Assembly (NCBI RefSeq): GCF_900176375.1
Contig: NZ_FWYF01000004.1
Location: 248,001-312,000, forward strand
DNA: 64,000 nucleotides
Source: Reichenbachiella faecimaris
GTDB lineage: Bacteria > Bacteroidota > Bacteroidia > Cytophagales > Cyclobacteriaceae
Direction of reading: 5' to 3'
Shown piece after piece: positions 35,722 through 44,513 of the stretch. Each line of letters begins with the position of its first letter. The first letter of the stretch is position 1. The notes under the pieces are model-generated. The model saw only the letters and a program-made list of their open reading frames with translations, had not been told where the DNA came from and searched no databases. A program made the translations under genes and the position numbers.

Positions 35722-37215
35722 ATGGCATTGAACAAAGAATACGTCAAACTCATCTTTGGGATCAAACTGAAGCAGCTGAGACTAAATCATGGATTGTCTC
35801 TTCAGCAACTTTCAGATTTATCTGGCATTTCGGTTTCCTATTTGAATGAGATTGAAAAAGGCAAAAAATACCCAAAATCAGAAAAACTCATCGCGCTCGC
35901 TGATGCGCTAAAAGTAAAACCTACGGAACTAAAATCTGAGATTTTAAACAAGAAACTGGCACCCGTTTCTCGATTGCTACACTCAGGGATTTTATCAGAG
36001 CTACCGTTAGATTTGTTTGGGCTGGAGCTTTCCAGACTCCTTGATTTGCTCTCCAATGCACCCTCTAAACTCAATGCTTTTATTGGAACCCTGCTGGAGG
36101 TTAGCCGTAATTACGACGTACGGGTAGAAACTTTTTATTTTTCTGTACTGCGTTCCTATCAAGAAATTCATGAGAACTTCTTTCCAGAAATAGAAGAAGC
36201 TGCCGAACGGTTTTCTGAAGAAGTTCGATTATTGGCGGGTAAATACATACCTGAATCAGAGTTTGAAGATTACTTGACAGAAAAATACAACTACAAACTG
36301 GTCAACAATGATTTTACTGAACATTCTTCTCTCAGCGAATTACGCAGTGTGATGATTCAGGAAAAGCGCAGAAAAAAATTGGTACTCAATAGCGAACTGA
36401 GTCAGCGTCAGCGTGCCTTCTATCTGGCCAAGGAAGTGGGTTTTAATTACCTCAAATTCAAGCAGCGAAATACTGCGACTCCTTGGGTGAAAATCGACAA
36501 TTTTGATCAGGTGCTCAATGACTTCAAAGCTTCCTATTTTGCCTCGGCCGTACTGATCAATCGGAAAAATTTTCTCCAAGACCTTCAGGATTTTTTCTCC
36601 AATGAGCAATGGAATCAGAACATTCTCATCGATACCATGCGCCACTACAACACCACGCCTGAGATGGTATTGCAACGTATGACTAACCTTCTGCCAGAAT
36701 ATTTCGGATTCCATGAATTGTTCTTTTTTAAATTCAACCACAAACCTGGGACAGATCATTATCATCTGAGCAAAGAAATGCACCTGTCTAGAATGAACCA
36801 GCCTAGAGGCACTACACTCCAAGAGCATTTTTGTAGAAGGTGGAAGTTTATCACCATGCTGGATGAGCTAGAGGAAATTCACAAAACCAAGCCAGGTGAA
36901 ATCATAGGGGGAGCTCAAATCGCACGCTACATAGATACGGGTGAAGAATTCTTGCTGCTATCCTTAGCGAAACCTTTTGCTCCTACTAAGGGCATCAACA
37001 ACAGTTTGGCGTTAGGCATCAAACTGGATGACAAAGTTAGAAAAACAATCAAGTTCTTAGGAGACACTGCTATCAAAACACAGCTCGTCAATGATACCTG
37101 TGAGCGCTGCATGGCGCAAAACTGTAAGGTACGCGCCTCTCCACCTTATGTCTATGAGCGTCTCAAAAAGGAGGAAGAGCGTAAGGAAGTGTTGAAGGAT
37201 TTTAATCCTAAATAA
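35722..37215 (+). CDS. XRE-family regulator of the ScfR/RamB type
   Basis: A 497-residue regulator. An N-terminal helix-turn-helix (about 13-67: LKQLRLNHGLSLQQLSDLSG, SVSYLNEIEKGKKYPKSEKL) is followed by a long central region related to ImmA/IrrE; the usual zinc site HELGH appears as KEVGF (near RAFYLAKEVGF), so it is not a protease. The C-terminal ScfR domain has CERCMAQNCKVRASPPYVYE with paired cysteines. Relatives control acyl-CoA, acetate and propionate metabolism by sensing short-chain acyl-CoA. An MFS transporter follows 15 bp later and a fatty acid desaturase lies just beyond, so lipid or organic-acid control is plausible. Confidence 0.88.
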   Translation: MALNKEYVKLIFGIKLKQLRLNHGLSLQQLSDLSGISVSYLNEIEKGKKYPKSEKLIALADALKVKPTELKSEILNKKLAPVSRLLHSGILSELPLDLFGLELSRLLDLLSNAPSKLNAFIGTLLEVSRNYDVRVETFYFSVLRSYQEIHENFFPEIEEAAERFSEEVRLLAGKYIPESEFEDYLTEKYNYKLVNNDFTEHSSLSELRSVMIQEKRRKKLVLNSELSQRQRAFYLAKEVGFNYLKFKQRNTATPWVKIDNFDQVLNDFKASYFASAVLINRKNFLQDLQDFFSNEQWNQNILIDTMRHYNTTPEMVLQRMTNLLPEYFGFHELFFFKFNHKPGTDHYHLSKEMHLSRMNQPRGTTLQEHFCRRWKFITMLDELEEIHKTKPGEIIGGAQIARYIDTGEEFLLLSLAKPFAPTKGINNSLALGIKLDDKVRKTIKFLGDTAIKTQLVNDTCERCMAQNCKVRASPPYVYERLKKEEERKEVLKDFNPK

Positions 37216-37230
37216 TCAAACTTTGAACTC

Positions 37231-38505
37231 ATGAACAACAGTTTCTTTCAATCAAGGTCTGGTTCTAAGGCACTAAAGCTAACGCTTCTTATTCTTGCGG
37301 GTGAATCCATTTTCTTCCTTCCTTTTGTTTTGGCTCGTGTTTTTCGGCCTACATTTTTAGCTGTATTTGAGATCACTAACTTGGAACTAGGCTCGCTTTA
37401 CTCAGTTTATGGAGTGGTAGCTATGGTGGCCTATTTTCTGGGTGGTCCGCTAGCTGATCGATTCTCTCCTCGTTTGCTCATAGCTTCTGCTCTGCTTTCC
37501 ACTGGGTTTGGTGGCTTTTGCTTGGCATTTGCCCATTCATTATCCTCACTCTTATGGCTGTATGGTTTTTGGGGGATGACCACTATTTTGTTATTCTGGG
37601 CGGCGTTAATCAAGGCCACCCGATCAATAGGTGGAAGTTATTCTCAGGGAAGAGCCTTTGGATTTCTTGAAGGTGGTAGGGGTTTTATAGCTGCATTTGC
37701 TGGCTCAGTGGCTGTAGGTATATTCTCATTTTACTTGAATAATGAATCGGAACCAGCCACATTAGCCGAACAGCAAATGGCTTTTCGCTATGTGATATAC
37801 TTTTTCTCAGGCTGGGTAATTGTAATAGGTTTGTTGATCTGGTTCTTCTTTCGAAAAACTGATCACCCCAAAACCGAACGCCACAATAAAATTTCACTCA
37901 AACAAATGACTCTCATAGCCAAAGAACCGAAAATTTGGCTTCAAGCTATTATTATCGTTTGTGCTTATGTGGGGTACAAGATCACTGATGATTTTTCACT
38001 CTTGGCTAAAGATGTGCTGGCTTATTCAGATGTTGAAGCTGCACAGGTTGGTGCTTTAGCACTTTGGATGCGAATGATAGTGGCCATAACAGCTGGCTTC
38101 CTCGCAGATCGAATTGCTCAGTCTTCTAAGGTTATCTCTTGGGGATTTGCCACCATGATTTTTAGCGGACTAGCCATTGGCTCTGGCCTTCTGCCCCATC
38201 AAATACCTTACTACTATATTTTCGTAATTTTATCTACCTGTGTAGGTGTTTATGCGGTGCGAGGCTTATATTTTTCATTGATCCAAGAGGCTCTCATTCC
38301 TTTAGAAATTTCAGGTACCTCAATTGGATTGATATCAGTCATTGGATTCACGCCAGACATTTTTATGGGGCCTCTTATGGGCTATTTTCTAGATGAAAAT
38401 CCAGGTGCATTAGGCCATCAGCTGGTATTTATGCTATTAGCGGGGTTTGCCTTTATAGGATTATTGGCAACTACTTGGTTTAGAAAGCTCAATAGAGCTA
38501 GCTGA
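37231..38505 (+). CDS. MFS transporter
   Basis: A 424-residue protein with 12 predicted helices. The first cytoplasmic loop has the MFS pattern GGPLADRFSPRLL, and the sequence AGFLADRIAQSSK repeats it in the second half. The N terminus LILAGESIFFLPFVLARVFR resembles the oxalate/formate-antiporter-like and NarK-like groups, but no specific substrate motif is visible. Placed 15 bp after the ScfR-type regulator and therefore probably co-transcribed. Its 3' end overlaps the desaturase gene on the opposite strand by 8 bp. Confidence 0.9.
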   Translation: MNNSFFQSRSGSKALKLTLLILAGESIFFLPFVLARVFRPTFLAVFEITNLELGSLYSVYGVVAMVAYFLGGPLADRFSPRLLIASALLSTGFGGFCLAFAHSLSSLLWLYGFWGMTTILLFWAALIKATRSIGGSYSQGRAFGFLEGGRGFIAAFAGSVAVGIFSFYLNNESEPATLAEQQMAFRYVIYFFSGWVIVIGLLIWFFFRKTDHPKTERHNKISLKQMTLIAKEPKIWLQAIIIVCAYVGYKITDDFSLLAKDVLAYSDVEAAQVGALALWMRMIVAITAGFLADRIAQSSKVISWGFATMIFSGLAIGSGLLPHQIPYYYIFVILSTCVGVYAVRGLYFSLIQEALIPLEISGTSIGLISVIGFTPDIFMGPLMGYFLDENPGALGHQLVFMLLAGFAFIGLLATTWFRKLNRAS

Positions 38506-39586
38506 CTTTTCCAAGAATGTGTAGCATTCTGAAATGACTCTTTATCGCATCAAAAAACGTAGGATACTCATTGTAATGAATGTCAAAATCCTTTGCCGTT
38601 CGACGTACAATATGAGAGATTTTTTCATAATGCACATGGCAAATATTTGGAAATAGATGATGCTCTACCTGATAATTTAAACCTCCAATCAACCAAGAAA
38701 ATAACCTCCCTTTTTTTGCAAAATTGGCTGTAGTATTCAATTGATGAATGGCCCAACAGTTGTCTATACTCCCGTTTTCATCTGCTTGATAAAATTGGGT
38801 ACTGTCTAGCACATGAGCTGATTGAAATATCAAAGCTAAAATGATCCCACAAATAAAATGCATAATGAGAAATCCAATCAACGTTTGCCACCATGGCATG
38901 GTCAAAATCAGCATAGGAAGAGCCAAGGTTGCACCCAAATAAATTAGTTTATTGACAGTAATCTGAAGAATGGCCCCGTTTAGAGTAACCCCTTGACTCG
39001 ACAACAAATTGTTTTTATTGAATCTCTTGATTTGCTCAAAATCCTTGCTGAAAGTTTTGTATAAGGAAAGTAATCCATAAAGAAATGGAGCATAGAAGGC
39101 CTGATATTTATTGATGTTTTTTCTCTCTTGATCAGGTGAAAACCTTAAAATTTGATTGTTCAAATCTTCGTCATACTCATGAACATTGGTAGATGAGTGA
39201 TGCAATACATTGTGCTGAATTTTCCAAGTGATGTGATAAGAACCAATCACATTGAGCAGATAGCCCAAAGCATTGTTGACATATTTTTTCTTTGAATAAG
39301 CACCATGATTGGCATCATGCATGATTGACAATCCTATACCACACATGCCCAATCCCATCAAGCTCCAGAGCAATAGCATGGTTCCAAAATTTTGGACTGA
39401 ACCTGAAACTAAAATAATAAATGGTGCAAAATAAAGAGTTAACATAAAAGCAGTCTTCAATTGCATGTTTGTATCGGCAAACTTTGAAAGCTCCTTGTCT
39501 GCAAAATACTTGTTTACACGTTTTCTTAACTCACTAACAAAATCGATCTCTGGTGATCGATTAAACCTCACAACTGCTTTCTTCAT
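38498..39586 (-). CDS. Fatty acid (acyl-CoA/acyl-lipid) desaturase
   Basis: A 362-residue membrane di-iron enzyme. All three histidine boxes are present: HDANHG (HXXXH), HNVLHHSST (HXXHH) and QVEHHLFP (QXXHH, front-end style). It introduces a double bond in a fatty acyl chain at the membrane. Four or so hydrophobic segments match the fold. It is monocistronic: 141 bp of AT-rich DNA without a gene lies upstream, and the 3' end converges on the MFS gene with an 8-bp overlap. Confidence 0.95.
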   Translation of the reverse strand: MKKAVVRFNRSPEIDFVSELRKRVNKYFADKELSKFADTNMQLKTAFMLTLYFAPFIILVSGSVQNFGTMLLLWSLMGLGMCGIGLSIMHDANHGAYSKKKYVNNALGYLLNVIGSYHITWKIQHNVLHHSSTNVHEYDEDLNNQILRFSPDQERKNINKYQAFYAPFLYGLLSLYKTFSKDFEQIKRFNKNNLLSSQGVTLNGAILQITVNKLIYLGATLALPMLILTMPWWQTLIGFLIMHFICGIILALIFQSAHVLDSTQFYQADENGSIDNCWAIHQLNTTANFAKKGRLFSWLIGGLNYQVEHHLFPNICHVHYEKISHIVRRTAKDFDIHYNEYPTFFDAIKSHFRMLHILGKVS

Positions 39587-39727
39587 GTTCTTCTTTTATG
39601 CTACCAACTCGGAAGATAGGTGAACTTAGCTTAAGAATGTCATGATTTAGATCATTCCCAAAAGGTCTGACAAAATTTAATTATTTATAAAAATATATAA
39701 AGAATAAATAGAACTATATCATGATGT

Positions 39728-40609
39728 TTATTCTTTGATACTTTTTATTTCTAACAGAGCTTCTGTCAAATACTGATTGAATAATTCGGGTTGCTCCACC
39801 ATAGGGAAATGCCCAGTTTTGCTCATTTCAAACACCTTATAGGTTAAAGCAGTATTTCGTAACCCTATGGTATCCACAGGAGACATGTCGCTCGAAATGA
39901 TGTACAAGGGAACATCCAAATTAGAAAGTCTTTCCTGTTCAGTATATGGGTAATTGAAATAAGTCAAAATAGCAGGAACTGAGGCCTTTGGATCAGCTGT
40001 TTGATAATCATTCACGATTCTATTTCTTACGATACTATCTGTCTTGGGATGAATCAAGTACTGGTCTGCATAACTTACAGCATTGATTGCAAAATCAGTC
40101 TGAAGCCATTCTACAAAACCATGAGCTTCAGCTTGCAACTTTTCTGTCAGTCTTTGCCTAACTTCCTTGTAATTGTCCACCCCAACTAAAGCGACAATTT
40201 CCCCATTATTCTGGGCTGCTTCTAAAACAATTCTCCCACCCATAGAATGGCCAATCAGGACTACTTTTTTCAAATCAAGATGATTGATTAGTTCCTTTAC
40301 ATCATTGGCGTAAGCATCTATTGAATACACTCCTCTCGTATTTATAGACTTACCAAAGCCTGGTAGATCCATAGTGACCACCTGATAATCCTTACAAAAC
40401 TTCGATTGCTGAACATCCCAATAAGACTTATCTATATTCCAGCCATGTACAAACAGCAGAGCTATTTCACCTTCCCCACAAGTAGAATAATTGATCTTGG
40501 ATTGATTTGTAATCAACGCCTCATTTGTAATTTCCCTTAATGCTTCCTTGTTCGATTGGCAAGATGTCATGAGTATTCCTATGACTAAGAGGCTTGAGAG
40601 CTGTTTCAT
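39728..40609 (-). CDS. Alpha/beta hydrolase lipoprotein
   Basis: A 293-residue lipoprotein (signal peptide with ILMTSCQSN). The alpha/beta hydrolase fold is marked by LLFVHGWNIDKSYWD (oxyanion region), the nucleophile elbow GHSMGGR, a likely acid in the loop around ISSDMSPVDT, and the catalytic His in SKTGHFPMVEQPE. An envelope esterase or peptidase-like enzyme of unknown substrate. A terminator from the preceding gene ends 20 bases before its ATG, so its promoter must lie in a very short space or transcription must pass the terminator. Confidence 0.92.
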   Translation of the reverse strand: MKQLSSLLVIGILMTSCQSNKEALREITNEALITNQSKINYSTCGEGEIALLFVHGWNIDKSYWDVQQSKFCKDYQVVTMDLPGFGKSINTRGVYSIDAYANDVKELINHLDLKKVVLIGHSMGGRIVLEAAQNNGEIVALVGVDNYKEVRQRLTEKLQAEAHGFVEWLQTDFAINAVSYADQYLIHPKTDSIVRNRIVNDYQTADPKASVPAILTYFNYPYTEQERLSNLDVPLYIISSDMSPVDTIGLRNTALTYKVFEMSKTGHFPMVEQPELFNQYLTEALLEIKSIKE

Positions 40610-40629
40610 AATGAAAAAGTTAGTTGAAC

Positions 40630-40657
40630 AAAAAAGTCCACTCGAATAAGTGGACTT
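40630..40657 (-). terminator. Intrinsic terminator after the M49-like gene
   Basis: On the minus strand AAGTCCACT / AGTGGACTT form a 9-bp stem with a 6-base loop, followed by a run of T residues. It lies 40 bases after the M49-like stop (40698) and 20 bases before ATG 40609 of the next gene. Confidence 0.88.
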
Positions 40658-40697
40658 AAATCTTAATACTAATGCAGACCTTAGCTACTTGAGTTGT

Positions 40698-42344
40698 CTA
40701 CAGATTGTCGGCTTGAAGACCTAAGGTTTCAATCCCCTGCTTAAATACAATATCTCTTGGGATTCCAGCAGCCCCCACTCTGTCCAAATCAGTCTGTAGC
40801 TCTGGAGTCACTATTCCTTTTTCTTTGAACAAGGCATCCACACCCGCATAGTCTCCATCACCTTGTAATTTCAATATGACACCAGACAAAGAGTTCATTG
40901 CCGCTTGAAACTCCTCAAAATTCACTTTGTAGGTTCCATTTTCGGGATTGTACGAAAACGCATTTTGCTCTTTAAAATAATTGAATCGAATCATGTTGGC
41001 TTTACCATGTGCACTACTTGCCCCAAATCTTACAGAACGAAAAATACCAGCTAAGAATGTGGTATAATAATCCATCAACTCACCCTCTATTTCACCCTTC
41101 TGTTGCAACTGCGTAACCATATACAGTCCCAGAATATCAGCCTTTCCTTCTTCCAATGCGGATCCATGTTCTTTGAGTGCCTGCCTAACCGTACCACTTC
41201 CATTCAGTGTATTCTTAATACCCAGGCCATGTGCCACTTCATGAAACATGGTATTCGCAAAAAACGCGTCGAATGTCACGTGCTTACGCTGTGACTGATC
41301 AATCAAAAGGTTATTAATTGGCACCATGATTTTATCAAACTTGGCTCTCATGGCATTTTTCAATTGCAACCTACGCGTTCCTTTTTCAAGCTGTACCCTT
41401 TCGTCATTTGGCAAATTGATTGCAATGGTTTTACTTCCTGCATTACAATCTCCAGCATAGTACACCACATCATAAGCGTTCAAATCTGAATCTGTGCCCG
41501 GGGACTCCTGTTTATATTCGTCTGCTACTGGTAGGTTTTCCTGAAGTTCTGGCAAGAAAGACACAAACTTTGCCAGTCGTTCGCTCCATTCCATATCCTT
41601 GATCAGCACATACGCTTCATGAGCAGCTTTATAGTTGTACAATTTATCTTCATAGTTTTCAATAGGACCTACCACAAAATCAATCCTATTCGATTTCATG
41701 TTCATCCATTCTAAATCACTTGCTAAATAATCGTCAGAAAGTAGTGCATCAGCTCTCAAACTCAAGTAAATACTAAAGTCTTCATCATCAGCCAATTCAG
41801 CGGCTTGCCTTAAAAGATGAGCCGCTTGATTCACCTCTTCTGCAAACGCCACATTAAACGGTACCGTGTATAATTCACCTGCTTCATTTCTCCTTATCAG
41901 TGTATAAAGGCTCGTTTTGTCAGGGTCTTTGAAGTCTTCAAACTCCTTTTTTGTCATATCTTCCGGATAGTATTGCGCGCCTGCCGGTTTTTCACCTACT
42001 CCGGTCACAAAAGATTCATCACCTCGAAGTCTATCCCAGGGTCCATAATTAATGGTCGCAAATTGACGAGTAGCTTCGTCGGGCAGGCTTTCCAACAATG
42101 CATTTTTATCACCATACGCCTCTTTCCAAAAAAGTCCGTCCATTATTTGAGATACCTCCATAAGTATTGGTATCATTTGGCGCTGGTTGTCAGATAATTG
42201 GCTCAAATCTGCTGTCAGGGCATATTCTGCATATTCATTGACTCTGCTCACTATATCAATGGACGGTTTTTTCATTGGTGTTTCTTTTGGTGAACAGGAA
42301 AAAATCACGACACTCAAAGTCAGGTAGATACTAAAATTTTTCAT
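40698..42344 (-). CDS. M49-like zinc metallopeptidase lipoprotein (DPP III-related)
   Basis: A 548-residue lipoprotein (MKNFSIYLTLSVVIFSCSP; start ATG 42344, since the longer frame begins with TTG at 42380). The zinc site is FHEVAHGLG, i.e. HEXXH, with a second motif HGSALEEGKADILGLY that supplies the third ligand. Classical DPP III uses HEXXXH; the HEXXH form with a following EEGKAD is typical of the branch that also forms the C-terminal domain of plant Nudix hydrolase 3. The N-terminal half is helical and unassigned. Exported to the envelope, so probably degrades peptides there. A strong terminator follows. Confidence 0.88.
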   Translation of the reverse strand: MKNFSIYLTLSVVIFSCSPKETPMKKPSIDIVSRVNEYAEYALTADLSQLSDNQRQMIPILMEVSQIMDGLFWKEAYGDKNALLESLPDEATRQFATINYGPWDRLRGDESFVTGVGEKPAGAQYYPEDMTKKEFEDFKDPDKTSLYTLIRRNEAGELYTVPFNVAFAEEVNQAAHLLRQAAELADDEDFSIYLSLRADALLSDDYLASDLEWMNMKSNRIDFVVGPIENYEDKLYNYKAAHEAYVLIKDMEWSERLAKFVSFLPELQENLPVADEYKQESPGTDSDLNAYDVVYYAGDCNAGSKTIAINLPNDERVQLEKGTRRLQLKNAMRAKFDKIMVPINNLLIDQSQRKHVTFDAFFANTMFHEVAHGLGIKNTLNGSGTVRQALKEHGSALEEGKADILGLYMVTQLQQKGEIEGELMDYYTTFLAGIFRSVRFGASSAHGKANMIRFNYFKEQNAFSYNPENGTYKVNFEEFQAAMNSLSGVILKLQGDGDYAGVDALFKEKGIVTPELQTDLDRVGAAGIPRDIVFKQGIETLGLQADNL

Positions 42345-42603
42345 TTGGATAATGGTTTTGATAGATGGTGAAGATAACAAATGAATGTAGTAATCTAAAA
42401 AGCCAATTCCATCAATATTGAATTAATTCAAGAATAATCCATCTGAATTTAATCAAGCCAAGTGTTTAGGTACGTTTTTTGCTGTATCGAACGAAATGAA
42501 TTGGACAAAACCTAGATAATTAGAAAAATCGGGTTATATTCCATAAAGAAACTAATAACTGACAATTCACGTTTGTTAGTTACATAAACTAGAATTTTTA
42601 AGT

Positions 42604-42846
42604 ATGGCGGAGCAAAAGCAAAAAGGAAGACCAGCAACAAAACCAGTAGCACTAAAAGAAGGATATTACATTGAATTAAGAACAAAAGGCTCTAGTTCTG
42701 CGATTAAATTACGTAGAAACAGCATGGCCGAAATAGAATTTGCCACTAAGCAATATGAAAAAAGTAAAATAGTAAACTATCTAGGCCAGGTCAAAGATGG
42801 CAAATGGATAGATGGAAAAAACAAAGGCAAAAAAACAAGCACCTAA
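42604..42846 (+). CDS. Small basic protein, function unknown
   Basis: An 80-residue, lysine-rich protein (N terminus MAEQKQKGRPATKPVALKEG, ending GKKTST). It has a short beta-like middle (YYIELRTKGSSSAIKLRRNS) and a helix (MAEIEFATKQYEKSKIVNYL). The ATG at 42604 is preceded by an AT-rich 260-bp stretch. No family recognised; charge suggests RNA or DNA binding, but this is a guess. Convergent with the HAD gene, 15 bp apart. Confidence 0.6.
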   Translation: MAEQKQKGRPATKPVALKEGYYIELRTKGSSSAIKLRRNSMAEIEFATKQYEKSKIVNYLGQVKDGKWIDGKNKGKKTST

Positions 42847-42861
42847 TTGCTTTAAATTTTA

Positions 42862-43455
42862 TCACAAGTATTTAGTCACATCAACAACCTTCATACCTGC
42901 GGCTTTTGCAGCCTGTATGCCAGGTTTTCCGTCTTCAAATACAGCACAATCCACAGGTCGAACTCCTATTAATTCAGCACATTTCAGAAAAGTTTCTGGA
43001 TGAGGTTTGTACTGAGTGACCTCGGTAGCTGTGACTACATGTTCGATATATTGTCCAAGTGAGAAGCGCTCAAACAATTCATTCACTACCCTCCTATTGC
43101 TACCAGTGCCTATAGCCATTGGCAATTTTCCGTGATAGTCCTTAATGATTTCGAATACTGGCTCTATCATTTGGGTACGTTCTAGATTACGCTCCACAAA
43201 TGCTTTTTTATCCTCCAGCGCTCGCTCAATATCAAAATTCACAATTCCATAATCTTCTTGTATGATACTCATGGTATCTCTGGTAGGTATACCTCCACGG
43301 CTCTCAAATATATCTCTAGGATAATGAATACCATACCGTGCGAGTGCATGATTATATCCGTCGTGATGCAAAGGCATAGAATCGAGGATGGTGCCATCCA
43401 TATCAAAAATCAGTCCTTTTACGTCTGATGGTACTGGGATATTTATTGTCTGCAT
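42862..43455 (-). CDS. HAD-IA hydrolase, beta-phosphoglucomutase/YqaB-like
   Basis: A 197-residue HAD-family phosphatase. Motif I is FDMDGTILDS (residues 17-26), motif II-like AIGTGSNRRV, motif III around KPHPETFLK, and motif IV CAVFEDGKPGIQAAKAAGM. Cap domain residues 30-90 are of the subfamily-I helical type. The group includes fructose-1-phosphate and 6-phosphogluconate phosphatases and beta-phosphoglucomutase; the specific substrate is not clear. A candidate -7 box (TAGGTTTG) lies at 43472-43479. Confidence 0.92.
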   Translation of the reverse strand: MQTINIPVPSDVKGLIFDMDGTILDSMPLHHDGYNHALARYGIHYPRDIFESRGGIPTRDTMSIIQEDYGIVNFDIERALEDKKAFVERNLERTQMIEPVFEIIKDYHGKLPMAIGTGSNRRVVNELFERFSLGQYIEHVVTATEVTQYKPHPETFLKCAELIGVRPVDCAVFEDGKPGIQAAKAAGMKVVDVTKYL

Positions 43456-43471
43456 TCGTTTATTTTTGCTA

Positions 43472-43479
43472 CAAACCTA
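43472..43479 (-). promoter_or_regulatory. Candidate -7 box of the HAD gene
   Basis: Minus strand TAGGTTTG (TAnnTTTG), 16 bases before ATG 43455, leaving a leader of only about 10 nt. Confidence 0.35.
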
Positions 43480-43539
43480 AATGGATACGTCACAACAATC
43501 AATCCTTTTCCGTTAGATAATTGTTAATACTTATAGCCT

Positions 43540-43776
43540 ATGATTGATCTTAGAATTACAACTAAATTTAAAGAGGAAGAGGCTTGGAAAGCCCAACTCA
43601 AAGAATGGTGTGTAGCACATAAGATTACTGAGGATCCATCACTGGACGAACCTATATTGCTCGAAGCCAAGAAAATAACAAAAGGATTGGCAGCCATTGA
43701 AACTTTTCTCCAGGAATACAAAGCCTTTATGGATGATTGGTATGATTGCCGATGCGACAAATGGATGGACAAATAG
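43540..43776 (+). CDS. Small acidic-type protein, function unknown
   Basis: A 78-residue protein with a mixed helical pattern (KFKEEEAWKAQLKEWCVAHK, GLAAIETFLQEYKAFMDDWY) and a C-terminal DWYDCRCDKW that contains two cysteines and may bind a metal. No family recognised. It stands between the HAD gene (divergent, 84 bp) and the molybdate permease gene (59 bp), so co-transcription with modB is possible. Support is moderate: the frame has normal Bacteroidota codon use and a normal ATG, and the reverse-strand frame over the same bases looks non-coding. Confidence 0.55.
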   Translation: MIDLRITTKFKEEEAWKAQLKEWCVAHKITEDPSLDEPILLEAKKITKGLAAIETFLQEYKAFMDDWYDCRCDKWMDK

Positions 43777-43835
43777 CTTTATTCTACCTATGAAAATTCA
43801 CTTTTACATCTGCATTCCATAACTTCACAGACTCA

Positions 43836-44513
43836 ATGGAAGATTTCTTGACCCCACTTTGGCTGAGTAGCAAATTAGCACTTATCACTACCTTTTCCCT
43901 ATTTTTTCTGGCCGTACCTGTTGTATATGGTTTGTCTATGAATAGATTTTTTGGACAAAAATTTCTAAAAGTCATTATTGCCCTGCCACTGATTCTACCC
44001 CCCTCTGTTTTAGGATTCTATTTGCTTTTGGCATTCCAACCTAATAGTATGCTTGGTACAGTCTGGAATGCCTTGTTCGACACCCGACTTGCTTTTAGTT
44101 TTCAAGGTATTTTGATTGCATCAATCATTTTTAGCCTCCCCTTTATGGTTAATCCGATTTTGTCAGCTATCGAAAACTTACCCCACAACCTAACAGAAGC
44201 ATCTTATTCACTTGGCAAAACCAAATGGCAGACTTTTTATAAAGTTCTGTTACCTAATGTACGTCCTTCTATTACATCAGCTGCCATCCTCACTTTTGCG
44301 CATACCATTGGAGAATTTGGTGTGATTTTGATGATAGGAGGCAATATCCCAGGAGAAACCAGGGTAGCTTCTATTGCAATATTCCATGAACTTGAGCGGA
44401 TGAATTATGAAATGGCCAACCAGTACGCTGCTGTACTTTTAGGATTCTCATTCATCGTTTTATTTCTAGTTCAGTATATCCAAAAGAATCCAACTCGCCC
44501 AATTATATGCTGA
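43836..44513 (+). CDS. modB: Molybdate-type ABC transporter permease
   Basis: A 225-residue inner-membrane permease with five or six helices. The coupling-helix segment THTIGEFGVILMIGGNIPGE-like (HTIGEFGVILMIGG, about 152-165) and SYSLGKTKWQTFYKVLLPNV are diagnostic of the ModB group. It overlaps the ATPase gene by 7 bp. ModB imports molybdate or tungstate. No periplasmic binding protein (ModA) lies within the window beside it, which is unusual. Upstream, the 78-residue protein could belong to the same transcript. Confidence 0.9.
   Translation: MEDFLTPLWLSSKLALITTFSLFFLAVPVVYGLSMNRFFGQKFLKVIIALPLILPPSVLGFYLLLAFQPNSMLGTVWNALFDTRLAFSFQGILIASIIFSLPFMVNPILSAIENLPHNLTEASYSLGKTKWQTFYKVLLPNVRPSITSAAILTFAHTIGEFGVILMIGGNIPGETRVASIAIFHELERMNYEMANQYAAVLLGFSFIVLFLVQYIQKNPTRPIIC

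Noticed and set aside
42345-42603. Promoter or RNA element in the 259-bp gap before the small basic protein
   Set aside because: No TAnnTTTG box, no dyad over 6 bases with short spacing, and no reading frame of note; only AT-rich DNA is seen.
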